NCBI RefSeq assembly: GCF_002245215.1
Contig: NZ_NPMR01000001.1
Coordinates: 1,302,001 to 1,366,000, forward strand
DNA: 64,000 nucleotides
Origin: Microbacterium sp. Yaish 1
GTDB taxonomy: Bacteria > Actinomycetota > Actinomycetes > Actinomycetales > Microbacteriaceae
Direction: 5' to 3'
Below are positions 9,334 to 17,586 of the stretch, piece by piece (position 1 is the stretch's first letter; each line of letters starts with the position of its first letter). The position numbers and the translations under genes were made by a program. The notes under the pieces are model-generated. The model searched no databases. It saw only the letters and a list, made by a program, of their open reading frames with translations, and was not told where the DNA came from.

Positions 9334-10929
9334 TCAGCGGGCGAGGTCGACCACGGCGGCGCCGAAGGCCTCGAGCCGCAGGGTCTCGCCGTCGAGGCGC
9401 GCTCCGGACGACAGAACAAGGATGCCGCGACCCCCGAGCGCCACGTCGCACGGTCGCCCCGCGGGGTTGAGCACGACGAGAAGCGAGCCGCCCCGCCGAT
9501 AGACGAACGGGTAGCCGGTCGCCTCGACCAGCACCTCGGCCCGCGCCGACAGCCGCGGGTCGGTGCGGCGCAGCGCGATGGCCTCCCGCACGAAGCGCAG
9601 GAGGGATGCCGGATCCTCCAGCTGCCGCGCGACCGTCGGGGCGTCCAGGGCGGTGTCCCCCGGCAGGTACCGCGACTCGTGGGCCCGCTGCCCGAGCACC
9701 TCCATCGCGCCCCACGCCATCGGCGTGCGCGATCCCGCCCGCTCGTAAGTCGGGCCGAGTGACGACCCCTCGAGGGGCCCGACGCCCGGCAGATAGCGCA
9801 TCCCGATCTCGTCGCCGTAGTAGATCGAGGGCATCGCCGGCCAGGTCAGCACCAGGAGGAGCGCAGCGCGGGCCTGCGCGGCGTCGCGGCCACCGCTGAC
9901 CAGACGCGTGAAGTCGTGGTTCGCCGTCGGCAGCCCGACGATCCCGCGGCTGCCGGCGGCCTCGATGGCGTCGCGGGCTTCGGTCCAGGCGTCGACGAAG
10001 TCCGCGGCATCGCCCCGGCCCGCGGCGTCGGCCCATGCGTCGCGCGCGGGCCACGCCTCGTGCACGGTGCCCGAGCCGTTCTCGAACAGCGACTTCAGCG
10101 GCATCCCGTCGAACTCGCCGCCGAACTGCAGGAAGAAGTCGACGTCGAATCCGGCGGGCACGGCTCGTGCCGGATCGCCCCACTCAGAGATCAGGATGCG
10201 GCCCGGGTGCGTCCGGTCGAGGCGCCGGTGCACGTCGCGCCAGAGCTTCGCGGTCTCGACGTTCCCGGGGTCGTCCTTCACGAGCGACGCGGCCATGTCG
10301 ACCCGGAAACCCGCGACCCCGCGGTCGTACCACCGGCGGATGATGTCGACGAGGGCGTCCCGGTTGCGCAACGGCCCGGGCGCGTCGACGGCCTGACGCC
10401 ACGGCTCGTCCGGGTGCGGACGCGCGTAGCCGAAGTTCAGCGCGGGCTGGAAGTCGAAGAAGTTCGGCTTGTAGAACCCGCGGCCGCCTCTCGGCACCGG
10501 AACGAACCCCTCGGCGGAGACGGGGCTGAAGACGTAACGGTCGCCGGCCGGGTCGCCCTCGTCGCTCGCCGACAGCGCCTCGTCGAACCAGGCATGCTCG
10601 TCCGAGGTGTGACCGGCCACGAGGTCGAGCACGATGCCGATGCCGCGCCGCTCCGCTTCCGCGAGCAGCCGGTCCATCGCCGCGTCGCCGCCGTAGCGGT
10701 CGGCCACTCGGTCGAAGTCGGCGACGTCGTACCCCGCGTCGCGGAACGGCGAGACGAACACGGGGTTGAGCCACAGGGCGTCGACACCGAGCCAGGCGAG
10801 GTAGTCCAGTCGGGCCGCGACGCCGTCGAGGTCGCCCATGCCGTCGCCGTCGGCGTCGGCGAAGCTCTGCGGATACGCCTGATACAGCACGATGCGGTCG
10901 AGGCGGTCGGCCAGGGAAACGACGGTCAT
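9334..10929 (-). CDS. GH13 alpha-glucosidase/alpha-amylase family protein
   Basis: A 531-residue GH13 enzyme with a (beta/alpha)8 barrel. YQAYPQSFADADGDGMGDL is the usual N-terminal start. GFRVDMAAS carries the nucleophile Asp (about 210), ISEWGDP the acid/base Glu (about 248), and TANHDFTR the third acidic residue (about 337). No signal peptide is seen, so it should hydrolyse imported oligosaccharides inside the cell. I moved the start to the ATG at 10929 because AAGGAG sits seven bases before it; an upstream ATG would add 11 unconserved residues. It is divergent from the LacI gene and shares the doubled operator region with it. The residue at the subsite that sets linkage preference is not clear. 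Confidence 0.88.
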   Translation of the reverse strand: MTVVSLADRLDRIVLYQAYPQSFADADGDGMGDLDGVAARLDYLAWLGVDALWLNPVFVSPFRDAGYDVADFDRVADRYGGDAAMDRLLAEAERRGIGIVLDLVAGHTSDEHAWFDEALSASDEGDPAGDRYVFSPVSAEGFVPVPRGGRGFYKPNFFDFQPALNFGYARPHPDEPWRQAVDAPGPLRNRDALVDIIRRWYDRGVAGFRVDMAASLVKDDPGNVETAKLWRDVHRRLDRTHPGRILISEWGDPARAVPAGFDVDFFLQFGGEFDGMPLKSLFENGSGTVHEAWPARDAWADAAGRGDAADFVDAWTEARDAIEAAGSRGIVGLPTANHDFTRLVSGGRDAAQARAALLLVLTWPAMPSIYYGDEIGMRYLPGVGPLEGSSLGPTYERAGSRTPMAWGAMEVLGQRAHESRYLPGDTALDAPTVARQLEDPASLLRFVREAIALRRTDPRLSARAEVLVEATGYPFVYRRGGSLLVVLNPAGRPCDVALGGRGILVLSSGARLDGETLRLEAFGAAVVDLAR

Positions 10930-10980
10930 GGGCGGCTCCTTCGCAGCATCCCCCGACGACATCCTCGACGCCAGGCTTGA

Positions 10981-11026
10981 TGTAACCGGTTACACGTGGT
11001 TAGAGTACCCGATGTATCCGGTTACA
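10981..11026. promoter_or_regulatory. Twin LacI-type operators around a promoter
   Basis: TGTAACCGGTTACA at 10981-10994 is a perfect 14-bp palindrome. TGTATCCGGTTACA at 11013-11026 is the same site with one change. Their centres are 32 bp apart, about three helical turns, which would allow binding on one face of the DNA. TAGAGT at 11001-11006, between the sites, could be a -10 box for the LacI gene. The central CG and the symmetric halves are typical of LacI/GalR operators. The region lies between the divergent GH13 and lacI-type genes. Confidence 0.8.
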
Positions 11027-11094
11027 TCCTCGGATTCCCGAGCAGAAACCGACCCCGACCCCGACCCCGACACGACGAAGTGAGGTGGGCCCCC

Positions 11095-12117
11095 GTGGCA
11101 TCCGACTCCCCCGCCACCCGTCCGACCATCCGTGACATCGCTCGCGAGGCCGGGGTCTCGGTCGCGACCGTCTCACGTGTCACGCACGACGATCCGCGCG
11201 TCGTGGCCGACACCAAGCGACGCGTCCAGGACGCGATCGACCGGTTGGGCTATCGCCCCTCGGCCCTCGGCCGCGCCCTCTCGTATCAGCGCACGAACAC
11301 CCTCGGCATCGTGCTGCCCGGACTCGGCGGCCCGTACTTCGCGCAGCTCATCGAGGGGGCCGAGTCGGTGGCGGTCGAGCGCGGCGTCGTCATCAACGTC
11401 GTCGGGACGCACCTGCGGCCCGACGCCGTGGGCGCCGTCCGCCAGCTCGCCGAGCGCACCGACGGCCTCATCATCGCCGGCGGCACCCTGCCGTCCGACG
11501 AGGTCGCCGCGCTCGCACGCTCCGGCCGCGTGATCGTCGTCGCCGGAGAGGCCGATGAGGCCGCGACCGTCGTGACCGACGGGCGTGCCGCCGCCGCCGA
11601 GCTCACCGGTCATCTCGCCGACGTGCACGGCTACCGCCGCATGCGCTTCGTCGGCGAGCCCTCGGGGTCGCCCGACACCGCGTGGCGCTACCAGGGCTTC
11701 CGCGACGCCCTCGATCAGCGCGGACTCGCCGAAGCGGGCGAGCCCGTACGCCTCGGCCTCGACGTGCGCAGCGGCGCCGTCGCCGCCCGGATGCTGCACG
11801 ACGCCGCCGATCTGCCCGACGCACTCGTCTGCGCGAACGACGAGCTCGCGATCGGCATGCTCGCGACGCTGCCGGGGCTCGGGCACCGCATCCCCGCGGA
11901 TGTGGCGGTCACGGGATTCGACGACCAGGCCCTCGCCGGCATCGCCTCCCCGCGCCTGACGACGGTGCATCAGCCGATCGCCGAGCTCGGCGCTCGCGCC
12001 GCCGCGGGAGCCCTCGGCGACGACATCCGCCCCCACACCGTCCTGGAGACCCGCCTGGTCATCCGGGAGTCGTGCGGCTGCCCGCCGGACACGGCGCCGG
12101 AGGGGATGCCCGGCTGA
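11095..12117 (+). CDS. LacI-family transcriptional regulator
   Basis: A 340-residue repressor. The N-terminal helix-turn-helix is TIRDIAREAGVSVATVSRV and the hinge region is RPSALGRALSYQRTNTLGI. The rest is a periplasmic-binding-protein-like sensor domain (GIVLPGLGGPYFAQLIEGAE). The start GTG at 11095 follows a weak AGGTGG; longer in-frame starts upstream would run through the operators and give a proline/arginine-rich tail. It probably senses an oligosaccharide brought in by the ABC importer that follows, and controls both its own operon and the divergent GH13 gene through the twin operators. Confidence 0.9.
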   Translation: MASDSPATRPTIRDIAREAGVSVATVSRVTHDDPRVVADTKRRVQDAIDRLGYRPSALGRALSYQRTNTLGIVLPGLGGPYFAQLIEGAESVAVERGVVINVVGTHLRPDAVGAVRQLAERTDGLIIAGGTLPSDEVAALARSGRVIVVAGEADEAATVVTDGRAAAAELTGHLADVHGYRRMRFVGEPSGSPDTAWRYQGFRDALDQRGLAEAGEPVRLGLDVRSGAVAARMLHDAADLPDALVCANDELAIGMLATLPGLGHRIPADVAVTGFDDQALAGIASPRLTTVHQPIAELGARAAAGALGDDIRPHTVLETRLVIRESCGCPPDTAPEGMPG

Positions 12118-12123
12118 GAACAC

Positions 12124-12146
12124 GACCGGTCGACGAGCGACCGGTC
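12124..12146. promoter_or_regulatory. Short hairpin between the LacI gene and the ABC importer
   Basis: GACCGGTCG (12124-12132) and CGACCGGTC (12138-12146) form a perfect 9-bp stem with a 5-base loop, just before the binding-protein gene. There is no T-tract. It could reduce read-through from the regulator gene or protect the downstream message. Confidence 0.45.
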
Positions 12147-12170
12147 TCGCAGAGGAACGAGGAGGTTCCG

Positions 12171-13877
12171 ATGAGAAGACGCAGAACACTGGCGGCGGGA
12201 GCGCTCGCCCTGACCGCTCTGCTCGCGACGTCCGCGTGCGCGAACGTGGGCCTCGAGCCCGCCCCCGAGGCACCGCCCGGGTTCATCGACGAACTGCGGA
12301 TGCCGTCGGAGGCCGGCGGCTCGGTCCAGGGGCTGCTCAACTACAACTGGCTCTCGCCCAACGCGACCGTTCAGACGTGGCTCTTCGAACCGCTCATGAT
12401 CCGCGACCGGTTCACGTGCGAGGCCGTGCCGTGGCTCGCCACCGACTACGAGTGGGAACGACCAGACCGTCTCGTGCTCACCCTGCGCGAGGGCGTGCAG
12501 TGGAGCGACGGCGAGCCGTTCACGGCAGACGACGTCGTGTACACCTTCATGGCCGGCAAGGAGTTCCCCGCCGCCGACAAGTCGGGCCTGTGGGGCGACT
12601 TCTTCGGCGCGCCCGCCGAGAGCGTCACGACGGCCGACGACCACACCGTCGTGTTCGAGTTCGCCGGACCCGCGGTGCCGAAGACCGACGCGATCCTGCA
12701 GAACACCAAGATCCTCCCGCAGCACATCTACGCCGAGCACGGCGACCCGACGCTCTTCGTCGACGAGCAGGGGGTGGGCACCGGACCCTTCACCCCCGAG
12801 TCCTACAACGGGCGCCGCCTCGTGCTCGAGCGCAACGAGAACTACTGGAACGCCGACCAGGTGCGCGTCCAGCGCCTCTCGCTCGAGGGCCAGTACGACG
12901 CGAACTCCGGCGCACTGAAGCTGCGCAGCGGCGCGCTCGACCTCTACCGCGGCGACATCCCGAACCCCAACCGCTCGGTCGTCGCCCCCGATCCCGAGAA
13001 CGCCCACTTCTTCTATCCGCCCGACGCCATCACCGCTCTCGTGCTCAACAACGAGCGCCCGGTGCTGAGCGATCCGAAGTTCCGCGAGGCCTTCGCCTAT
13101 GCCCTCGACCGCGAGGCGCTGAGCCAGCGGGCGAGCTTCGGGATCATGGAGCCGGCGAGCCAGACGATGCTGCTCCTGCCCTTCCAGGAGCAGGCGGTTC
13201 CCGAGCAGTGGCGCGGCAAGGAGTTCATCCCCTACGACCCCGAGCGCGCGAACGAGATGCTCGATGCCGCCGGCTACGAGCGCGGTCCCGACGGGCGCCG
13301 CGTCGACCAGAACGGCGAGCCGCTGTCGTTCGTCTTCAGCGTGCAGGCCGGCTGGATGGACGTCATCGCGATGGCGGACGTCGTCGCCCGCAACGCCGCC
13401 GACGTCGGCGTCTCGGTACGCATGGTCACGACCGATCCCAACGCGATCGAGGGGATGCAGAAGGCCGGCGACTTCGACATGACGATCGACTTCATCAGCG
13501 GCGGATGCCAGCGGGCGCGCGACCTCGGGGCGAAGCTGCAGGCCTCGCAGATCTCGACCGAGCAGGAGCTGCTCCTCAACCGGGCCCGCTACGTCAATCC
13601 CGAGATCGACGCCCTCATCGCCGAGTGGACCACCACCACCGACGAGAGCCGCACCGCCGAGATCGAGGCCCGGATCATCGACATCTTCATGACCGAGTTC
13701 CCCTACATCGCGCTGCAGTACGCCCCGAACCGGCTGATCTACCGCACGAACAACGCCGTCGGGTGGCCGAGCGAAGACAACCCGTATCCGGTCGACCAGC
13801 TCATCCGCGTGCTGCCGAACCTGCGCCCGCCGGGCGAGTCGGATGCCGGCGAGGCGGACGCCGGCGAGGAGGGCTGA
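12171..13877 (+). CDS. ABC transporter substrate-binding lipoprotein (Opp/Dpp type, probable oligosaccharide)
   Basis: A 568-residue extracellular solute-binding protein of family 5. It has an Arg-rich N-terminus, a hydrophobic stretch and the lipobox LLATSAC, so it should be lipid-anchored outside the membrane. LTLREGVQWSDGEPFTADDVVYTF is split here only by convention: LTLREGVQWSDGEPF then TADDVVYTF are the classic family signature. A strong GAGGAGG precedes the ATG at 12171. It is the first gene after lacI, and permeases and ATPases follow. Members of this class bind peptides or oligosaccharides; the GH13, GH144-like and LacI neighbours point to an oligosaccharide. Confidence 0.88.
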   Translation: MRRRRTLAAGALALTALLATSACANVGLEPAPEAPPGFIDELRMPSEAGGSVQGLLNYNWLSPNATVQTWLFEPLMIRDRFTCEAVPWLATDYEWERPDRLVLTLREGVQWSDGEPFTADDVVYTFMAGKEFPAADKSGLWGDFFGAPAESVTTADDHTVVFEFAGPAVPKTDAILQNTKILPQHIYAEHGDPTLFVDEQGVGTGPFTPESYNGRRLVLERNENYWNADQVRVQRLSLEGQYDANSGALKLRSGALDLYRGDIPNPNRSVVAPDPENAHFFYPPDAITALVLNNERPVLSDPKFREAFAYALDREALSQRASFGIMEPASQTMLLLPFQEQAVPEQWRGKEFIPYDPERANEMLDAAGYERGPDGRRVDQNGEPLSFVFSVQAGWMDVIAMADVVARNAADVGVSVRMVTTDPNAIEGMQKAGDFDMTIDFISGGCQRARDLGAKLQASQISTEQELLLNRARYVNPEIDALIAEWTTTTDESRTAEIEARIIDIFMTEFPYIALQYAPNRLIYRTNNAVGWPSEDNPYPVDQLIRVLPNLRPPGESDAGEADAGEEG

Positions 13878-13880
13878 ACG

Positions 13881-14867
13881 ATGGCCTACTACGCCCGCAA
13901 GACCGGCTATTTCCTGCTGACCCTCTGGGCGGCGATCACGCTGAACTTCATCATCCCGCGGCTGCAGCCCGGCGATCCGGCCGAGATCATGGTCCGCCAG
14001 CTCAACGGCCAGGGGGAGATCGATCCGGCGCAGGTCGCTGCCGTGAAGGCGATGCTCGGGTACTCGAACGACAACGTGTTCGTCGCCTACGTCGACTACC
14101 TGCGCCAGCTGGCCTCCTTCGACCTCGGCACGTCGTTCACCTACTTCCCGTACCCCGTGGCCGAGGTCATCGGCAAGGCGCTGCCGTGGACGCTCGTCCT
14201 GGTGGGAATCACGCAGATCCTGTCGTTCGTCCTCGGCACGCTGCTCGGGGCGATCGCCGCGTGGCGGCGCAACAGCCGTTTCGACGCGACGATCTCGGTC
14301 GGCTCGACCTTCGTCGGCAACCTGCAGTCGGTGTGGATCGGCCTCATCATCCTGTTCGTCTTCGCCTACACGCTCGGCTGGTTCCCGGCATCCGGCGGCT
14401 ACGGATACACGACCCCGGGACTCACCCCGATCCACGTCGCCGACGTGATCTCGCACGGGTTCCTCCCCGCGCTGACGCTCATGGTGACGGCGCCGATCGG
14501 CTTCATCCTGTCGATGCGGAACACGATGGTGCAGGTGCTCGGCGAGGACTACATCCGCTTGGCCGCGGCCGCAGGGCTCAAAGAGCGCACGCTCGCCCTG
14601 GGTTACGCCGCGCGAAACGCGCTGCTGCCCGTCATCACCGGGTTCGCCCTGTCGCTCGGCGTGCTCATGGGCGGCTCGATCCTCATCGAGACCGTCTTCG
14701 ACTACCCCGGCATGGGCCGGCTCATGGGCGAAGCGACCTCGAACCGCGACTTCCCCCTCATGCAGGCGATCCTGCTGGCGACGATCGTCATCGTGCTGAC
14801 GGCGAACTTCATCGTCGACCTGCTCTACCCCCTCATCGATCCCCGGGCCCGCCGGGCCAAGGCGTGA
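13881..14867 (+). CDS. ABC transporter permease, DppB type
   Basis: A 328-residue inner-membrane permease that starts three bases after the binding-protein stop. It has the N-terminal helix followed by the extracytoplasmic segment typical of OppB/DppB (FIIPRLQPGDPAEIM), six predicted transmembrane helices, and the cytoplasmic coupling motif in AAAGLKERTLALGYAARNAL. It ends with the usual ETVFDYPGMGRLM and DLLYPLIDPR. It pairs with the DppC-type permease that follows. Confidence 0.9.
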   Translation: MAYYARKTGYFLLTLWAAITLNFIIPRLQPGDPAEIMVRQLNGQGEIDPAQVAAVKAMLGYSNDNVFVAYVDYLRQLASFDLGTSFTYFPYPVAEVIGKALPWTLVLVGITQILSFVLGTLLGAIAAWRRNSRFDATISVGSTFVGNLQSVWIGLIILFVFAYTLGWFPASGGYGYTTPGLTPIHVADVISHGFLPALTLMVTAPIGFILSMRNTMVQVLGEDYIRLAAAAGLKERTLALGYAARNALLPVITGFALSLGVLMGGSILIETVFDYPGMGRLMGEATSNRDFPLMQAILLATIVIVLTANFIVDLLYPLIDPRARRAKA

Positions 14868-14884
14868 AAGGCAGGTGACGAACG

Positions 14885-15883
14885 ATGTCCGATGAGACCC
14901 CTCTCCCGCAGCCGGCCTCGATGCCGCAACCGGCGCGCACCGAACCGACGCGGACCGAGCCCGTCCGGACCTTCCGCCGGCGTGTGACCGACGAGGACGC
15001 GTCGACGAAGGAGGTCGTGGCGGTCGTCCGCCCCGCCCGGTGGTACGCCGTCATCTGGTCGAGCCGGAAGGCGCGCGTGGGCATCGTGATGCTCGCGGTG
15101 TTCCTGCTCGTCGCGGTGTTCGCCGATCTGCTGTCGCCGTACCGTCCGAACGATGCGACCTTCACGCCGTCGCAGGACCCGAGCTGGGCCCACTGGATGG
15201 GCACGAACACGCTCGGCTACGACATCTGGACGCAGCTCGTGCACGGCACCCGCCTCTCGTTCGCGATCGGCGTGCTCGGCGGACTCGCCACGATCGTCAT
15301 CGCGATCGTCGTGGGGCTGCTCGCCGGATACCGCGAGGGCGGCCTGCTCGACGACATCCTGTCGTTCCTCACCAACCTGGCCCTCGTGATCCCGGTGCTG
15401 CCGCTCATGATGGTGATCGTCGCCTACAGCGAGACGCGCGGCCTCGGCCTGCTCGTCTTCGTCATCGCCATCACCAGCTGGGCCGGCGCATCGCGCGAGA
15501 TGCGGTCGCTCATCATCTCGATGCGCAACCGCGACTACGTCACCGCCGCTCGGTTCGGCGGCGACGGGATGCTGCGCATCGTCTTCCGGGAGATCATGCC
15601 CAACATGTCGTCGCTGATTGTCTCGGGGTTCATCGGCGCCGCGACCGCCGCGATCGCCGCCGAGGCCGGCCTGTCGTTCATGGGCTTCGGCGACCCGAAC
15701 ACCGTCAGCTGGGGCCAGATGCTCGCCCAGGCCAACGCGAACGGCGCGCTCGTGCAGGGACTGTGGGTCTGGCTGGTCGCGCCCGGAATCATGCTGGCGC
15801 TGCTCATGACGTCGCTGACGTTCGTGAACTTCGGCGTCGACATGCTCAGCAATCCCCACCTTCGCGAAGAGGAGAAGTCATGA
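14885..15883 (+). CDS. ABC transporter permease, DppC type
   Basis: A 332-residue inner-membrane permease. A long cytoplasmic N-terminus (about 50 residues, with TRTEPTRTEPVRT repeats) precedes the first helix. The coupling segment is RNRDYVTAARFGGDGMLRI, and GLSFMGFGDPNTVSWGQML is the conserved OppC/DppC C-terminal motif. Its stop overlaps the start of the ATPase gene (ATGA), showing translational coupling. Together with the DppB-type protein it forms the membrane channel of the importer. Confidence 0.9.
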   Translation: MSDETPLPQPASMPQPARTEPTRTEPVRTFRRRVTDEDASTKEVVAVVRPARWYAVIWSSRKARVGIVMLAVFLLVAVFADLLSPYRPNDATFTPSQDPSWAHWMGTNTLGYDIWTQLVHGTRLSFAIGVLGGLATIVIAIVVGLLAGYREGGLLDDILSFLTNLALVIPVLPLMMVIVAYSETRGLGLLVFVIAITSWAGASREMRSLIISMRNRDYVTAARFGGDGMLRIVFREIMPNMSSLIVSGFIGAATAAIAAEAGLSFMGFGDPNTVSWGQMLAQANANGALVQGLWVWLVAPGIMLALLMTSLTFVNFGVDMLSNPHLREEEKS

Positions 15884-17586
15884 GCCCGGCATCCGATCCG
15901 AGCGCGGCGCCCGTGCTCGAGGTCTCCGACCTGTCCGTGCAGTACCGGCCCAAGCTCGGCGCCACGGTCGATGCGGTCAAGCGCGTGTCGCTGCGCGTCG
16001 CACCCGGTGAGTTCGTCGGGCTCGCGGGCGAGTCGGGCTCGGGCAAGACGACGTTCGCCCAAGCCGTGCTGCGGCTGCTGCGGAGCCCCGGGCACATCAC
16101 GGGCGGCTCAATCCGCTGGGGCGACCGCGACGTCACGGCTCTCGATGACGACGAGCTGCGCCCCCTGCGCTGGTCGTACGTGTCGACGGTGTTCCAGTCG
16201 AGCATGAACTCGCTCAACCCGGTCGTCCGCGTGCGCAAGATGTTCGAGGACATCCTCGCCGAGCACACCGGGGCGGGCACGGCGGCGGCGCGCGAACGCG
16301 CGGAGGAGCTCTTCGACCTCGTGAGCGTCGACGCGCGGTTCCTCGACATGTACCCGCACGAGCTGTCGGGCGGAATGAAGCAGCGCGTGAACCTGGCGCT
16401 CGCCCTCGCACTGAAGCCGAAACTCGTGCTCTTCGACGAGCCCACGACGGGACTCGATGTCGTCGTGCAGAAGTCGATCCTCGACAAGATCCGCGAGCTG
16501 CAGGAGCGCGAGCGGTTCGGCGCGATCCTCATCACCCACGACATGGGCACGCTCCTCGACTTCGCCGACCGCGTCGCGGTCATGTACGAGGGCGAGATCG
16601 TCGAGGACATGAGTGCGCAGGATGCCGTGACCACGGGCCCGCGGCATCCGTACTCCGTCCATCTCGTCGGGTCGTACGCCGAACTGCTCGGCGAAGAGGT
16701 CGCCGGCTACACCGGAGCCGAGCTCGAAGCGCCCGTCGAGGTGTCGCAGGAAGCGCCGGTCGAGCACGCGCCCGTCATCGAGGTCGAGAACCTGCACCGC
16801 CGGTTCTCGAAGCGGCAGGGGCTGCGGACCGAGCATGTGGATGCCGTGAAGGACGTCTCGTTCACGCTCCGCGAGGGCGAGGTGACGGCGCTCGTCGGCC
16901 AGTCGGGATCGGGCAAGTCGACGATCGCCCGCATCCTGACCCGCATCGACGATCCGACCTCGGGTTCTGTGCGCTACTACGGCCAGCGCGACGGCGAGCC
17001 CCACGACATCACGGCCCTGCACGGCCGGCTCGCCCGCGAGTACCGCCGCAACGTGCAGTACGTGTTCCAGGATCCATATGCCGCCCTCAACCCCACGCTG
17101 ACCGTCGGGTACTCGCTGTCGCGGCCCCTCGCGAACTTCCTGCACGTCGGGCGCCGCGAAGCCGTCGAGCGCTCGGCCAGCCTGCTCGAGCAGGTCGGGC
17201 TCACGCCGGCGGGACGATATCTCGGACGGCTGCCGCACGAGCTCTCCGGCGGCCAGCGCCAGCGGGTCGTCATCGCCCGTGCCCTCGCTGCCGAGCCCCG
17301 GCTCGTCGTCGCGGATGAGCCGATCGCGAGTCTCGACGTGTCGATCCGCGCCGAGATCCTCGAGGTGCTGCAGTCGCTCGTCGCCGATCACGGCGTCGGG
17401 ATGCTGTACATCACCCACGACCTGCTGTCGGCGAAGAGCCTCGCCAACCACGCGCTCGTGCTGCGAGGCGGCGAGCTCATCGAGTCGGGTCCCGCCGACC
17501 GCGTCATCGACGACCCGCAGGCCGAGTACACCCGACAACTGCTCGATGCCATCCCCAACCCGTTCGAGAGAAGGACCGCCGCGTGA
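15880..17586 (+). CDS. ABC transporter ATP-binding protein, two fused ATPase domains (DppD-DppF type)
   Basis: A 568-residue fusion of two ATPase domains that are separate proteins in many Opp/Dpp systems. Domain 1 has Walker A GESGSGKTT (about 49), signature LSGGMKQR (about 161) and Walker B LVLFDEP. Domain 2 has GQSGSGKST (about 339), LSGGQRQR (about 453) and LVVADEP. An acidic linker rich in EAPVE at about 280-300 joins them. The ATG at 15880 overlaps the upstream stop and follows GAGGAGAAG. It powers the importer encoded just upstream. Confidence 0.9.
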   Translation: MSPASDPSAAPVLEVSDLSVQYRPKLGATVDAVKRVSLRVAPGEFVGLAGESGSGKTTFAQAVLRLLRSPGHITGGSIRWGDRDVTALDDDELRPLRWSYVSTVFQSSMNSLNPVVRVRKMFEDILAEHTGAGTAAARERAEELFDLVSVDARFLDMYPHELSGGMKQRVNLALALALKPKLVLFDEPTTGLDVVVQKSILDKIRELQERERFGAILITHDMGTLLDFADRVAVMYEGEIVEDMSAQDAVTTGPRHPYSVHLVGSYAELLGEEVAGYTGAELEAPVEVSQEAPVEHAPVIEVENLHRRFSKRQGLRTEHVDAVKDVSFTLREGEVTALVGQSGSGKSTIARILTRIDDPTSGSVRYYGQRDGEPHDITALHGRLAREYRRNVQYVFQDPYAALNPTLTVGYSLSRPLANFLHVGRREAVERSASLLEQVGLTPAGRYLGRLPHELSGGQRQRVVIARALAAEPRLVVADEPIASLDVSIRAEILEVLQSLVADHGVGMLYITHDLLSAKSLANHALVLRGGELIESGPADRVIDDPQAEYTRQLLDAIPNPFERRTAA

